Shown piece after piece: positions 25,801 to 33,334 of a stretch of 49,282 bases of DNA. The number at the start of each line of letters is the position of its first letter. Position 1 is the first letter of the stretch. Made by a program: the position numbers and the translations under genes. This DNA comes from Propionibacterium sp. (GTDB lineage: Bacteria > Actinomycetota > Actinomycetes > Propionibacteriales > Propionibacteriaceae): positions 1 through 49,282 of the forward strand of contig JALHFX010000007.1 in NCBI GenBank assembly GCA_022837595.1. The letters are read 5' to 3'. A model generated the notes under the pieces. The model was not told the origin of the DNA. It was given only the letters and a program-made list of their open reading frames with translations, and did not search any database.

Positions 25801-26453
25801 CGAATCTTCGGGGCATCGGGGGTCAGCCCGCGCTCGCGGTGTGCCAGGACATCGTCCTCACGTATCAGCGCGCGTAGATCCGCTCGGTTCAGCAACTGAA
25901 TCTTGTTCTCTTCGTGGCTCGTGCGGAAGCCGTCGAAGAAATGCAAGAAGGGCACCCGGGAGCGCAACGTGGCAGCGTGCGAGACGAGTGCGAAATCATG
26001 TGCCTCCTGGACGCTGGTCGCGCAGAGCATCGCCCAACCGGTCATGCGGCAACCCATCACGTCGGAGTGATCACCGAAGATGCTCAATGCGTGAGTCGCG
26101 ATCGTACGCGCAGCCACATGAATGACCGCCGGCGTGAGCTCACCGGCGATCTTGTACATATTGGGGATCATCAACAACAGGCCTTGCGAGGCAGTGAAGG
26201 TCGTCCCGAGCGTGCCTTTGGTGACCGCCCCGTGCAGTGCGCCTGCAGCCCCGGCCTCGGATTGCATCTCGACGACCTCGGGGACCTCGCCCCAAAGGTT
26301 CGTGCGTCCAGCCGCGCTCCAGGCGTCGGATGATTCCGCCATCGCCGAGGACGGGGTGATCGGGTAGATCGCTATGACCTCACTGAGGGCATGCGCCACC
26401 CGGGCCGCTGCCTCGTTGCCGTCCATTGTTTCCCAGTTTTGTGCATCGGTCAC
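22854..26453 (-). CDS. nifJ: Pyruvate:ferredoxin (flavodoxin) oxidoreductase
   Basis: 1199 residues, fully fused NifJ-type PFOR. Order: pyrimidine-binding TPP domain ('DGNEAAARVAHALSEVIAIY'), transketolase-like and gamma domains, two 4Fe-4S clusters ('CIDCGKCAIVCPHS' and 'CTGCGICVDVCPAR'), a further Cys near 'ACSGCGETPY' and the C-terminal TPP-pyrophosphate site ('GGDGWAYDIGSGGLDHVL'). Oxidises pyruvate to acetyl-CoA + CO2, reducing ferredoxin or flavodoxin, which indicates anaerobic or microaerophilic metabolism. GTG 26453 follows GGAGG closely; the open frame to 26522 adds 23 unlikely residues. Divergent from the DeoR gene. Confidence 0.96.
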   Translation of the reverse strand: MTDAQNWETMDGNEAAARVAHALSEVIAIYPITPSSAMAESSDAWSAAGRTNLWGEVPEVVEMQSEAGAAGALHGAVTKGTLGTTFTASQGLLLMIPNMYKIAGELTPAVIHVAARTIATHALSIFGDHSDVMGCRMTGWAMLCATSVQEAHDFALVSHAATLRSRVPFLHFFDGFRTSHEENKIQLLNRADLRALIREDDVLAHRERGLTPDAPKIRGTAQNPDVFFQAREASNLFYDAVPEIVTEVFAELAERTGRSYSLVDYHGAPDAERVVIVLGSAWGTTCEAVDELVARGEKVGVATLRLYRPFPAAELLAALPASTKSIAVLDRTKEPGAAGEPLFADVMIAAAENSTHFDAGMPSIIGGRYGLSSKEFTPAMAAAVFAELQAEQPKKRFTVGINDDVTHLSLSVPSDFRASSDALTAVFFGLGSDGTVGASKNTVKIIGSDPGRYAQGYFVYDSRKSGATTVSHLRFGDKPINSAYLIDQADFVAVHQFELLFSMRTLDLAKPGATVLLNSPHGDKTWDELPQEIRELITERELSVWVIDAAAVAHAAGLGKRINTVMQPCFFYLSGVVAREDAIERIKASAEQTYGRRGRAVVERNFAAIDGAISALAPLRITETDEAARHRMPPMPAHAPDFVKQVTATMLRGEGDLLPVSAMPVDGTWPSGTAKFEKRGIAEEIPIWDPSLCIDCGKCAIVCPHSAIRIKVTPDEQLADAPETFQSKVFKDRNLKGHQLIVQVAPDDCTGCGICVDVCPARSKTEVKHKSINLEPRREHLEVERANFDYFLGIPDLDRSKVRHDQVKGAAQLEPLFEFSLACSGCGETPYIRTLTQLFGDRLIMANATGCSSIYGGNLPTSPFTTNADGRGPAWSNSLFEDNAEFGLGLRLAWEMQNTQARRLLGELSSQLDPDLVSGILDADQSNETGIAAQRERVAELKSQLAGIEDAKATTLLSLADELVTKSVWIVGGDGWAYDIGSGGLDHVLGSGHNVNVLVLDTEVYSNTGGQASKATPRGASAKFATAGKASPKKDLGMIAQAYGNVYVAQIAMGANQQQTVRALLEAEAWDGPSIVIAYSTCIAHGIDMQTSMTHQANAVATGYWPLYRFRPTEETGGVPLHLDSKAPVGAVADFMADEARFAMLKRSNPERAARLFALAQADADERWRYYSQLAGVQRALPVEPAAASDEAEPGAKEN

Positions 26454-26692
26454 GCCCTCCAGCTTGTCACATTCGCGATCGTCGTCATCGCCGGACCAAC
26501 AGGAAACCACGACTTGACACACTCATAACAACTTAAGACAACATCAACCAACAGTGGCATTGTGTGGGTTTTCCGTGTATTGTTATTCCTAACCTGATTC
26601 CATCAACTAGCACCGAGACCGAATCAGGCCGAGTGATGGCGCTGGGCCATCACTGGCGCAACGAGCAGCGTGACTATGGAGTTGCACTTGAC
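26454..26692. promoter_or_regulatory. Divergent control region, nifJ / deoR-fruA
   Basis: AT-rich compared with its surroundings. Minus strand: TTGGTT - 17 bp - TTATGA could drive nifJ. Two ACAAC half-sites 10 bp apart (26528-26532, 26538-26542) flank TTAAG; DeoR-family proteins often bind spaced direct repeats, so this may be the operator. The assignments are tentative. Confidence 0.35.
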
Positions 26693-27454
26693 ATGTATGC
26701 CGAAGAACGCCGGCAGATGATCTGCCAGTCGCTCGAAACCGACGGTCGGGTGACTGTCGCCGAACTGGCGCATCGCTACGACGTTGTGACCGAGACGATC
26801 CGGCGTGATCTGGATGCACTTGAGGCATCTGGCCTACTCACGCGTGTGCACGGCGGGGCGATTGCTAAGCGCGCTTCGGACCCCGAACCGGACCTAGCCA
26901 CTAGACTTGGCACCAATACAGCCGCAAAGAAGCGGATCGCATTGGCCGCGTCTTCGTTCCTCCCGAAAGGACAGCTCAAGTCAGTGCTTCTTGATGCCGG
27001 GTCAACAACATTGGAACTCGTCCCCTACTTGGACGGCAAGGACGTCCAGATAGTCACCAACGCACTGGGTATCGCACAGGCTGCGCTCACGATCAGCGTG
27101 GACCGGCTGGATCTGTTGCCGGGGCGTGTGCGCGGCCGCACCCACGCGGCCGTCGGGGTCGAGACCGTGCGCGCATTATCGCGGCTGCATCCCGATGTTG
27201 CCTTCATCGGCTGCAACGGCATGAGCGAGGCCGGATTCACCACACCTGATGTGGATGAGGCCGCCGCCAAGACAGCCATGGTCACACAGGCAAGCCGACG
27301 CATCGTGCTCGCCGACTCGTCGAAAGCTGGTCTCAACCAGCTGGTCTGCTTCGCCGAACTAAGCGAAATTGACGTTCTCGTCAGCGATACCGGCCTATCT
27401 GACTCCTACGTCAGGCTTTTCGAAGACAACGGAATCGAGGTGGTGCGAGCATGA
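26693..27454 (+). CDS. DeoR-family transcriptional regulator (probable fructose regulator)
   Basis: 253 residues: winged helix-turn-helix at 1-57 ('RVTVAELAHRYDVVTETIRRDLDALEASGLLTRVHGGA' type motif) and the DeoR sensor domain ('VLLDAGSTTLELV', 'FIGCNGMSEAGFTTPD', 'VLADSSKAG') which binds phosphorylated sugars. Directly upstream of the fructose PTS gene on the same strand, as FruR is in other actinobacteria. ATG 26693 gives the usual family length; an in-frame ATG at 26564 adds 43 residues without homology. Confidence 0.9.
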   Translation: MYAEERRQMICQSLETDGRVTVAELAHRYDVVTETIRRDLDALEASGLLTRVHGGAIAKRASDPEPDLATRLGTNTAAKKRIALAASSFLPKGQLKSVLLDAGSTTLELVPYLDGKDVQIVTNALGIAQAALTISVDRLDLLPGRVRGRTHAAVGVETVRALSRLHPDVAFIGCNGMSEAGFTTPDVDEAAAKTAMVTQASRRIVLADSSKAGLNQLVCFAELSEIDVLVSDTGLSDSYVRLFEDNGIEVVRA

Positions 27455-27576
27455 TTTCAAGATTGGAATCACTCGCGCATCGGCTCGGCTCCACAATCTG
27501 GCCCGCTCTGTTGAGCTCGGCTTCAACTACACCACGATCTCGCGGGCACCAGCCCACGAAGTAGAGAGGAAACGCG
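27455..27576 (+). other. 122-bp gap where fruK would be expected
   Basis: Between the DeoR stop and fruA. Many fru operons carry 1-phosphofructokinase here; no fruK sequence can be read in any frame. A 37-codon ATG frame (27451-27564) overlaps the DeoR stop as ATGA but has no recognisable similarity. Confidence 0.6.
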
Positions 27577-29622
27577 ATGACCGAACCGCTTATCACTCCT
27601 GAGTTGGTGAGACTTGGGGTTACCGTTACCGGAGACAAACATGCTGTCATCGCAGAGATGGCCGATGTGATTGCGTCCGCCGGACGCGCGGACCGCGAAG
27701 GGCTGCGCGAGGCTTTTGAGAAGCGCGAAGCACAGTTCGCCACCGGAATGCCCGGCGGGATTGCCATCCCCCACTGCCGCGCAGAGGCAGTGACCCAACC
27801 TGCACTCGGCCTGATCCGCCTCGCGGAACCGGTCGACTTCGGCTCCAAGGACGGGCCCGCCGACCTGATCATCGGGATCGCAGCTCCCGAGGGCACCGGG
27901 GACGCGCACATGAAGCTGCTGGCCAAGCTTTCCCGGTCGCTCGTCCGCAAGGATTTCTTGGCCACCCTCCGTTCCGCACAGACTCCCGAAGAAGCTGCCG
28001 CGGCGATCGCTGCGGTCGTCCAGCCCGACGAAGCCCCGCAGACCGCAGGTGCGGGCGCCGCAGCACCGGCCAAGGCCGAGGACAGCACACCCGCAGCCTC
28101 CGATAAGCCGGTTCTGCTCGCCATCACTTCCTGCCCGACCGGTATCGCCCACACCTACATGGCGGCCGAATCCCTCGAGGAGGCAGCCAAGGAGAAGGGC
28201 ATCGAGCTGCATGTCGAAACCCAGGGATCGGGCGGTATCGTCCCGTTCACCCCGGAGGTGATCGCCAAGGCGGGCGCGATCATCATCGCCGCAGATGTCG
28301 GTATCACCGGACGCGATCGCTTCGCCGGTATGCCGGTCATCGAATCGGGCGTCAAGCGTCCGATGTCCGAAGCGGGCAAGATGCTGGACGAGGCAGTCGC
28401 GGCCGCGAACGACCCCCACGCCGTCCGCGTTGCTGCCGGTGGTGGAGCCAAGAGCGATGACGGCGCTGCTGGCGGTGCGAAGGTCGGCTGGGGTAAGCGC
28501 ATCCAGCAGGCTGTGATGACCGGCGTCTCCTACATGATCCCGTTCGTTGCTGCCGGTGGTCTGCTCATCGCACTAGGTTTCGCGATCGGCGGCTACGACG
28601 TTTCTTTCGTCGCTAACGACGTGGCCCTCAACTACTCACTGTGGAATCTGCCGGATGCAGTGCCCTACTCCATCGGCGACGTCGAGACGATGACCTCGGC
28701 TTCCGGTCTCGCGCTTTATCTGGGTGCTCTTTTCTCCGCGCTGGGCAGTTGGGGTATGAGCTTCCTTGTCGCTGCGCTGTCGGGCTATGTGGCCTTCGGC
28801 CTCGCCGGACGTCCGGGTATTGCCCCTGGGTTCATCGGTGGAGCATTGTCGGTCGCCATCGGCGCCGGGTTCATCGGTGGTCTGGTCACCGGTATCCTGT
28901 CGGGCTTGCTCGCCCTATGGCTGTCATCGCTGAAACCGCCGAGGTGGTTGGCCGGCCTGATGCCGGTGGTTATCATTCCGCTGGTCGTGACCGCGGTAGT
29001 CGGGCTGCTGATGCTGCTGCTGCTCGGTCGTCCGCTCGCATCCATCATGGTCGGGCTGCAGGGTTGGCTGACCGGCATGACCGGATCATCTGCGATCTTG
29101 CTGGGTGTCATCCTCGGTCTGATGATGTGCTTCGACCTGGGCGGACCGGTCAACAAGGCTGCCTATCTCTTCGCCACCGCGGGACTCTCGCAAGGCACCG
29201 AGGCGTCCTGGATGATCATGGCCGCCGTCATGGCGTCAGGCATGGTTCCCCCGCTGGCCATGGCATTGTCGACCGCTTTGCGTCCCCGCCTGTACACCGA
29301 CGCAGAGCGCGAGAACGGCACGACGGCCTGGCTGCTGGGCGCGGCATTCATCTCCGAAGGCGCTATCCCGTTCGCGGCAGCCGACCCGCTGCGGGTTATC
29401 CCGTCGATGATGACCGGTGGCGCGGTAACCGGTGCGTTGTGCATGGCGCTGGGCGTCACGTCGAAGGCTCCGCACGGTGGTCTGTTCGTCTTCTTCGCGA
29501 TCGATCCGTTCTGGGGCTTCCTGGTATCGGTGATCGCCGGGACCATCGTCGGCGCCTTGGTGGTGACGGTGCTGAAGCAAATGGGCGCCAAGAAGAACAC
29601 CCCTGCGGAGGTCGCTGCCTGA
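27577..29622 (+). CDS. fruA: Fructose PTS permease, fused EIIABC
   Basis: 681 residues. EIIA (1-150) with phosphorylated His66 in 'GIAIPHCRAE'; an Ala/Pro-rich linker; EIIB (about 177-280) with Cys186 in 'AITSCPTGIAHTYMAAE'; EIIC (about 305-670) with about eight to ten membrane segments and 'LGGPVNKAAYLFA'. Imports fructose as fructose-1-phosphate using phosphate from HPr (21370). GAGAGGAAA precedes the ATG. No 1-phosphofructokinase gene is linked. Followed by a strong hairpin. Confidence 0.95.
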   Translation: MTEPLITPELVRLGVTVTGDKHAVIAEMADVIASAGRADREGLREAFEKREAQFATGMPGGIAIPHCRAEAVTQPALGLIRLAEPVDFGSKDGPADLIIGIAAPEGTGDAHMKLLAKLSRSLVRKDFLATLRSAQTPEEAAAAIAAVVQPDEAPQTAGAGAAAPAKAEDSTPAASDKPVLLAITSCPTGIAHTYMAAESLEEAAKEKGIELHVETQGSGGIVPFTPEVIAKAGAIIIAADVGITGRDRFAGMPVIESGVKRPMSEAGKMLDEAVAAANDPHAVRVAAGGGAKSDDGAAGGAKVGWGKRIQQAVMTGVSYMIPFVAAGGLLIALGFAIGGYDVSFVANDVALNYSLWNLPDAVPYSIGDVETMTSASGLALYLGALFSALGSWGMSFLVAALSGYVAFGLAGRPGIAPGFIGGALSVAIGAGFIGGLVTGILSGLLALWLSSLKPPRWLAGLMPVVIIPLVVTAVVGLLMLLLLGRPLASIMVGLQGWLTGMTGSSAILLGVILGLMMCFDLGGPVNKAAYLFATAGLSQGTEASWMIMAAVMASGMVPPLAMALSTALRPRLYTDAERENGTTAWLLGAAFISEGAIPFAAADPLRVIPSMMTGGAVTGALCMALGVTSKAPHGGLFVFFAIDPFWGFLVSVIAGTIVGALVVTVLKQMGAKKNTPAEVAA

Positions 29623-29645
29623 TCTTCGCGTGAGCCCTGACCGGA

Positions 29646-29690
29646 AAGGGGCTCGTCCACTGGTCATCGCGACCGGCGGGCGAGCCCCTT
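29646..29690 (+). terminator. Terminator hairpin after fruA
   Basis: AAGGGGCTCG (29646-29655) and CGAGCCCCTT (29681-29690) form a perfect 10-bp stem with a 25-nt loop, 24 nt after the fruA stop. The following bases are TT-CC rather than a long T-run. Confidence 0.65.
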
Positions 29691-29699
29691 CCTACGTCC

Positions 29700-30369
29700 T
29701 CCGATGCTCTCCGATGGCCTGTCCTCGCCTCTCCTCGCCTCTCCTCGCCTCTCCTCGCCTCTCCTCGGATTGTGTAGGCCTAAGGCCCGTCACGGGTCGC
29801 AGACCTACACAATGCCAGTGGACGCGGAACCTCTCGCCGGATCGTGTAGCCCCAGAGCCCGTCACGGGTCGCAGACCTACACAATGCCGGCGAGAGGAGA
29901 ACCCCGTCCCAGACCGTGTAGCTCCAGAGCCCGACGAGGGCGGCAGACCTACACAACGCGGGTGGGGGCGAGGCGCCGCAGCCGCAGCCCTACACAATGC
30001 GGACGAGCGGCACACCTCCCGAGCCATCCCATCCCTCGCCTTCCCTCTCGCCGGATCGTGTAGCTCCAGAGCCCACCACGGCCCCCAGACCTACACAATG
30101 CTGGCAGGAGCAGAACCCCGTCCCAGACCGTGCAGCCCCAGAGCCCGTCACAGACCCCAGACCTACACAATGCCGGCGGACGCGGAGGCGCAACAGCCGC
30201 CAGCCCTACACAATGCGGACGAGCAGCACACCTCCCGAGCCCCCTTCCATCCCTCCTCGGATTGTGTAGCTCCAAAGCCCGACACGGGCCGCAGACCTAC
30301 ACGTTGCGCGTGAGCGGGGGCAGATCACGGTGCGGGTGGGCGGTACCTGCCTGTCAGTCTGCGCAGTTC
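29700..30369. repeat. Palindromic-element cluster 3: six 49-bp units plus half units
   Basis: Gap between convergent fruA and ilvA. A 10-bp repeat CTCCTCGCCT (29722-29766, four units plus a partial one) leads into full elements at 29767-29815, 29839-29887, 29911-29959, 30053-30101, 30125-30173 and 30259-30307, with right-half copies ending at about 30000 and 30216. Arms are GGATYGTGTAG / CTACACAATGC and the core begins GAGCCCGTCACGGG. The block 29839-30052 (two full elements, one half and their spacers) is repeated 214 bp later at 30053-30266. No gene is credible here; open frames across it shift phase because the unit is 49 bp. Confidence 0.9.
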
Positions 30370-31614
30370 CTAGACGAGGAACCGATAGAACGGGCTATCC
30401 GGATCGATGACCTCGACCTGCAAGGGCGACTCGGCCAGGCGCGCCAGCAGGGCCGGCAGCTCCGACGGGTCACCGATCTCGATGCCGACCAATGCGGGCC
30501 CGACTTCCCGGTTGCTGCGCTTGGTGTATTCGAAGAGGACGATGTCGTCGTCCGGGCCGAGCACGCGATCCAGGAAAGACCGCAGCGCGCCCGGCTCCTG
30601 CGGGAATTGCACCAAGAAGTAGTGTTTGCGGCCCTCGAAGACCAAGGAACGCTCGATGATCTCGGAATACCGCGAAACGTCGTTGTTACCGCCGGAGACG
30701 ATCGCGACCACCGTCTCGCCGGGCGAAACCTGCACGACGCTGCGCAAGGACGCCGACGCCAACGCCCCTGCAGGCTCCGCGATCACGCCGTCCATCTGGT
30801 ACAGATCGAGCATCTCGCTGCAGATCTGGCCTTCGGTGACCGTCCCCCAGTCGCAGCCGATCCGGTTGATGATCTCGAAGGTCTTGGTGCCGGCCTTACG
30901 CACCGCGACGCCGTCGGCGAAGGTATCGATGTGGTCAAGCTGTACCGGATGCCCAGCTTTCAGCGCGGCCTGCATGGACGCAGCGCCAAGTGGCTCCAAG
31001 CCGACCACTCTGGTCCTGGGCCAGCGCTGGTTCAGCCAGGTCAGGCAACCCGACAGCAGGCCGCCGCCGCCGACCGGCACCAGCAACACATCGGGTGCCG
31101 TGCCAAGTTGGTCCACGATTTCGGTCGCGACCGTGCCCTGACCGGCGATCGTCCGCAGATCATCGAAGGCCGGCACCTGCACCGCCCCGGTGCTACTGGA
31201 GATCGAAGCAGCCGCCGCCGCAGCCTCATCGTATGAATTGCCGACGAAGATCAACTCAACCCATTCGCCACCGAGCGACCTCATTCGGTCACGTTTCTGG
31301 CGGGGAGTGGTCGTCGGGCAGAAGATATTTCCCTTGATCCCGAGCCGCGCGCAGGCGTAAGCGACGCCCTGGCCATGGTTACCTGCGGACGCGCAAACAA
31401 CCCCGGCTCGCCGCTCGGCGGGGCTCAGCGTGCTCATCAGGTAGTAGGCGCCGCGCAACTTGTAGGAGCGTACCGGCTGCAGGTCTTCGCGTTTGAGCAG
31501 TACTTGCGCACCGGTCAGCTCACTCAGCCGCTCGTTATAAACCAATTCGCTGCGCCGAGCAACGCTCGCCAGGTTACCGGCAGCCTTCTCGATATCGGAT
31601 GCCGTCAAGCTCAT
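30370..31614 (-). CDS. ilvA: Threonine ammonia-lyase
   Basis: 414 residues. PLP domain about 1-320 with the Schiff-base Lys in 'SYKLRGA', 'CASAGNHGQGVA' and the phosphate-cradle 'PVGGGGLLSG'; C-terminal ~80 residues form a single ACT-like domain ('HYFLVQFPQEPGALRSFLDRVLG'). Converts threonine to 2-oxobutyrate + ammonia, for isoleucine synthesis or, in fermenters, as a route to propionate. The short single-ACT form is usual in actinobacteria. ATG overlaps the aldo/keto reductase stop (ATGA); last gene of the metG operon. Confidence 0.94.
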   Translation of the reverse strand: MSLTASDIEKAAGNLASVARRSELVYNERLSELTGAQVLLKREDLQPVRSYKLRGAYYLMSTLSPAERRAGVVCASAGNHGQGVAYACARLGIKGNIFCPTTTPRQKRDRMRSLGGEWVELIFVGNSYDEAAAAAASISSSTGAVQVPAFDDLRTIAGQGTVATEIVDQLGTAPDVLLVPVGGGGLLSGCLTWLNQRWPRTRVVGLEPLGAASMQAALKAGHPVQLDHIDTFADGVAVRKAGTKTFEIINRIGCDWGTVTEGQICSEMLDLYQMDGVIAEPAGALASASLRSVVQVSPGETVVAIVSGGNNDVSRYSEIIERSLVFEGRKHYFLVQFPQEPGALRSFLDRVLGPDDDIVLFEYTKRSNREVGPALVGIEIGDPSELPALLARLAESPLQVEVIDPDSPFYRFLV

Positions 31615-32450
31615 GCCAGTTCCACCTTGTCAGGATGAGATCCGAAGCGCTGTCCGCGGTCGAGAGCATCGATGCGGGCGATCTCTTCGGCGTTGAGTTC
31701 GAAGTCGAAAACGTCGGCATTGGCTGCAATCCGGTCCGGATGCACAGACTTCGGGATCACCACGAGCCCGCGCTGCAAATGCCAACGGATGATCACCTGA
31801 GCCGGGGTACGACCGATCTGGGTAGCGATCTGAGTGATCACCGGATCATTCAACAGCGCACCTCGCCCCAACGGCGACCACGACGCGGTGACAATGCCTA
31901 ATTCGCTGTGAAAGTCGACCAGATCGCGCTGGGCCAGGTACGGGTGAATCTCGATCTGGTTGAGCGCGGGCCGGTTCCCGGTGGCGTCGATGATCGTCCT
32001 CAGATGATCGGGCTGGAAGTTCGACACGCCCACTGCACGTGCACGGCCGTCAGCTTGGAACTCGGTCATCGTGCGCCAGGTCGCCACGTAGTCGGTGGTC
32101 TTCGCCATCGGCCAATGAATCAGGAAGAGGTCAACCACCTCGACCTGGAGGTCGTCCAGTGTCCGCGCGAAAGCCTCACGGGCCGCGGCCGGCTCATGGT
32201 AGGGGTTGTTGAGCTTGCTGGTGATGAAAACCTCGTCGCGCGCGAGCCCACTGTCGGCGATCGCCTTACCGACCGCGGCTTCATTGCCGTACATCTGCGC
32301 GGTATCGATATGCCGGTAGCCGGCATCGAGCGCAGCCCGCACGCTGGGATACGCGTCCGACGTCGTCACTTTGTAGGTACCGAATCCCAACTGTGGGATA
32401 AGCACTTCACCGGACATCGCGATCAACGGCGACGGTACTGCACGAGCCAT
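31611..32450 (-). CDS. Aldo/keto reductase (2,5-diketogluconate reductase type)
   Basis: 279 residues. (beta/alpha)8 aldo-keto reductase with the tetrad in context: 'HIDTAQMYGNE' (Asp, Tyr), 'ITSKLNN' (Lys), 'LFLIHWP' (His), plus 'GVSNF' and the NADPH-binding 'IPKSVHPDRI'. Reduces aldehydes or ketones with NADPH; physiological substrate unknown. ATG 32450 is chosen because GGAGGT sits in the last codons of the sirtuin gene, which stops 1 nt before it. Confidence 0.93.
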   Translation of the reverse strand: MARAVPSPLIAMSGEVLIPQLGFGTYKVTTSDAYPSVRAALDAGYRHIDTAQMYGNEAAVGKAIADSGLARDEVFITSKLNNPYHEPAAAREAFARTLDDLQVEVVDLFLIHWPMAKTTDYVATWRTMTEFQADGRARAVGVSNFQPDHLRTIIDATGNRPALNQIEIHPYLAQRDLVDFHSELGIVTASWSPLGRGALLNDPVITQIATQIGRTPAQVIIRWHLQRGLVVIPKSVHPDRIAANADVFDFELNAEEIARIDALDRGQRFGSHPDKVELA

Positions 32451-32451
32451 C

Positions 32452-33321
32452 TCATACCTCCGCGGCAAGCTTAGCCAAAGCATGGGACAACGAGATATCC
32501 AAACGAACCGTAGCCAGGTCATCGGCGCGGGTCGCGCCATGGTTGATGATGACGATCGGTTTGCCCTGTTTGGCCATCTGCCGCGCGAACCTCAGCCCGG
32601 ACATCACGCTCAGGCTCGACCCGGCGACCAACAGCGCGTCGGCCCCGGCACACCAAGCCGTCGCCGCGTTCACCCGGTGTTTGGGTACGACTTCACCGAA
32701 GAAGACGACATCTGGTTTGAGCACTCCACCACACCACTCGCAAACAGGTACCCGAAAGCCACGCCAATCGGCGACTTCCGCATCGGCATCGGGACGAAGT
32801 TCGGCATGCTCGAGCCTGCGCATCATCGGCAGATCCGGATTGAGTGCGGCCAGTCGGCCCTGAAGCGCGGCCCTATCGATCAGCGCCCCACATCCCAGGC
32901 AGATGACATCGGCAGAGCGTCCATGCAAGGTGATCAACCGCTGAGTTCCCGCGGCTTCATGCAGCCCGTCGACATTCTGGGTGATCACCCCACTCAGCGC
33001 GGTCGGTCGCCCGACACGCTCCCAGAACGCCAGCGCCTGGTGGCCTGCATTGGGTCGCGCCGCTGTTAGATGCGCCCAACCTTGGAAGTTGCGCGCCCAA
33101 TACCGCTGCCTCGCGAGCGGGTCGCCGACGAATTCGCTGAACATCATCGGAGTGGCTCTGATCGAATCGGGTCCGCGGTAGTCGGGCACGCCCGAATCCG
33201 TTGAAATCCCTGCTCCGGTCAGCACCACGACACTGGACGCTGCCGCGAGCACTTCTCGGGCATGGTCCAGGTCGCCGGCCAAGACGGTGGTCGGCTGCCA
33301 TGCGCTGGTGGCCCGGTGCAT
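32452..33321 (-). CDS. Sirtuin (NAD-dependent protein deacylase)
   Basis: 289 residues. 'VVLTGAGISTDSGVPDYRGP' (NAD loop), 'GVITQNVDGLHEAAG' and 'LHGRSADVICLGC' (catalytic His), zinc cysteines in 'CLGC' and 'CEWC', and 'PDVVFFGE' define Sir2. Removes acyl groups from lysines using NAD+. Actinobacteria often regulate acyl-CoA enzymes by lysine acylation, so carboxylase or CoA-pathway enzymes are plausible targets (inference). Sits 13 nt after metG with GAGGG before the ATG; second gene of the operon. Confidence 0.94.
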   Translation of the reverse strand: MHRATSAWQPTTVLAGDLDHAREVLAAASSVVVLTGAGISTDSGVPDYRGPDSIRATPMMFSEFVGDPLARQRYWARNFQGWAHLTAARPNAGHQALAFWERVGRPTALSGVITQNVDGLHEAAGTQRLITLHGRSADVICLGCGALIDRAALQGRLAALNPDLPMMRRLEHAELRPDADAEVADWRGFRVPVCEWCGGVLKPDVVFFGEVVPKHRVNAATAWCAGADALLVAGSSLSVMSGLRFARQMAKQGKPIVIINHGATRADDLATVRLDISLSHALAKLAAEV

Positions 33322-33334
33322 GAGTGGCCCTCGA

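Noticed and set aside
27451..27564. 37-codon frame between deoR and fruA as a fruK remnant
   Set aside because: No FruK motif is readable in any frame; treated as an intergenic gap.
29630..30313. 227-codon frame with repeated peptide (DRVAPEPVTGRRPTQC) across repeat cluster 3
   Set aside because: The 49-bp unit and the spacers shift the phase, so the peptide repeat breaks up; the DNA palindrome, not a protein, is what is conserved.
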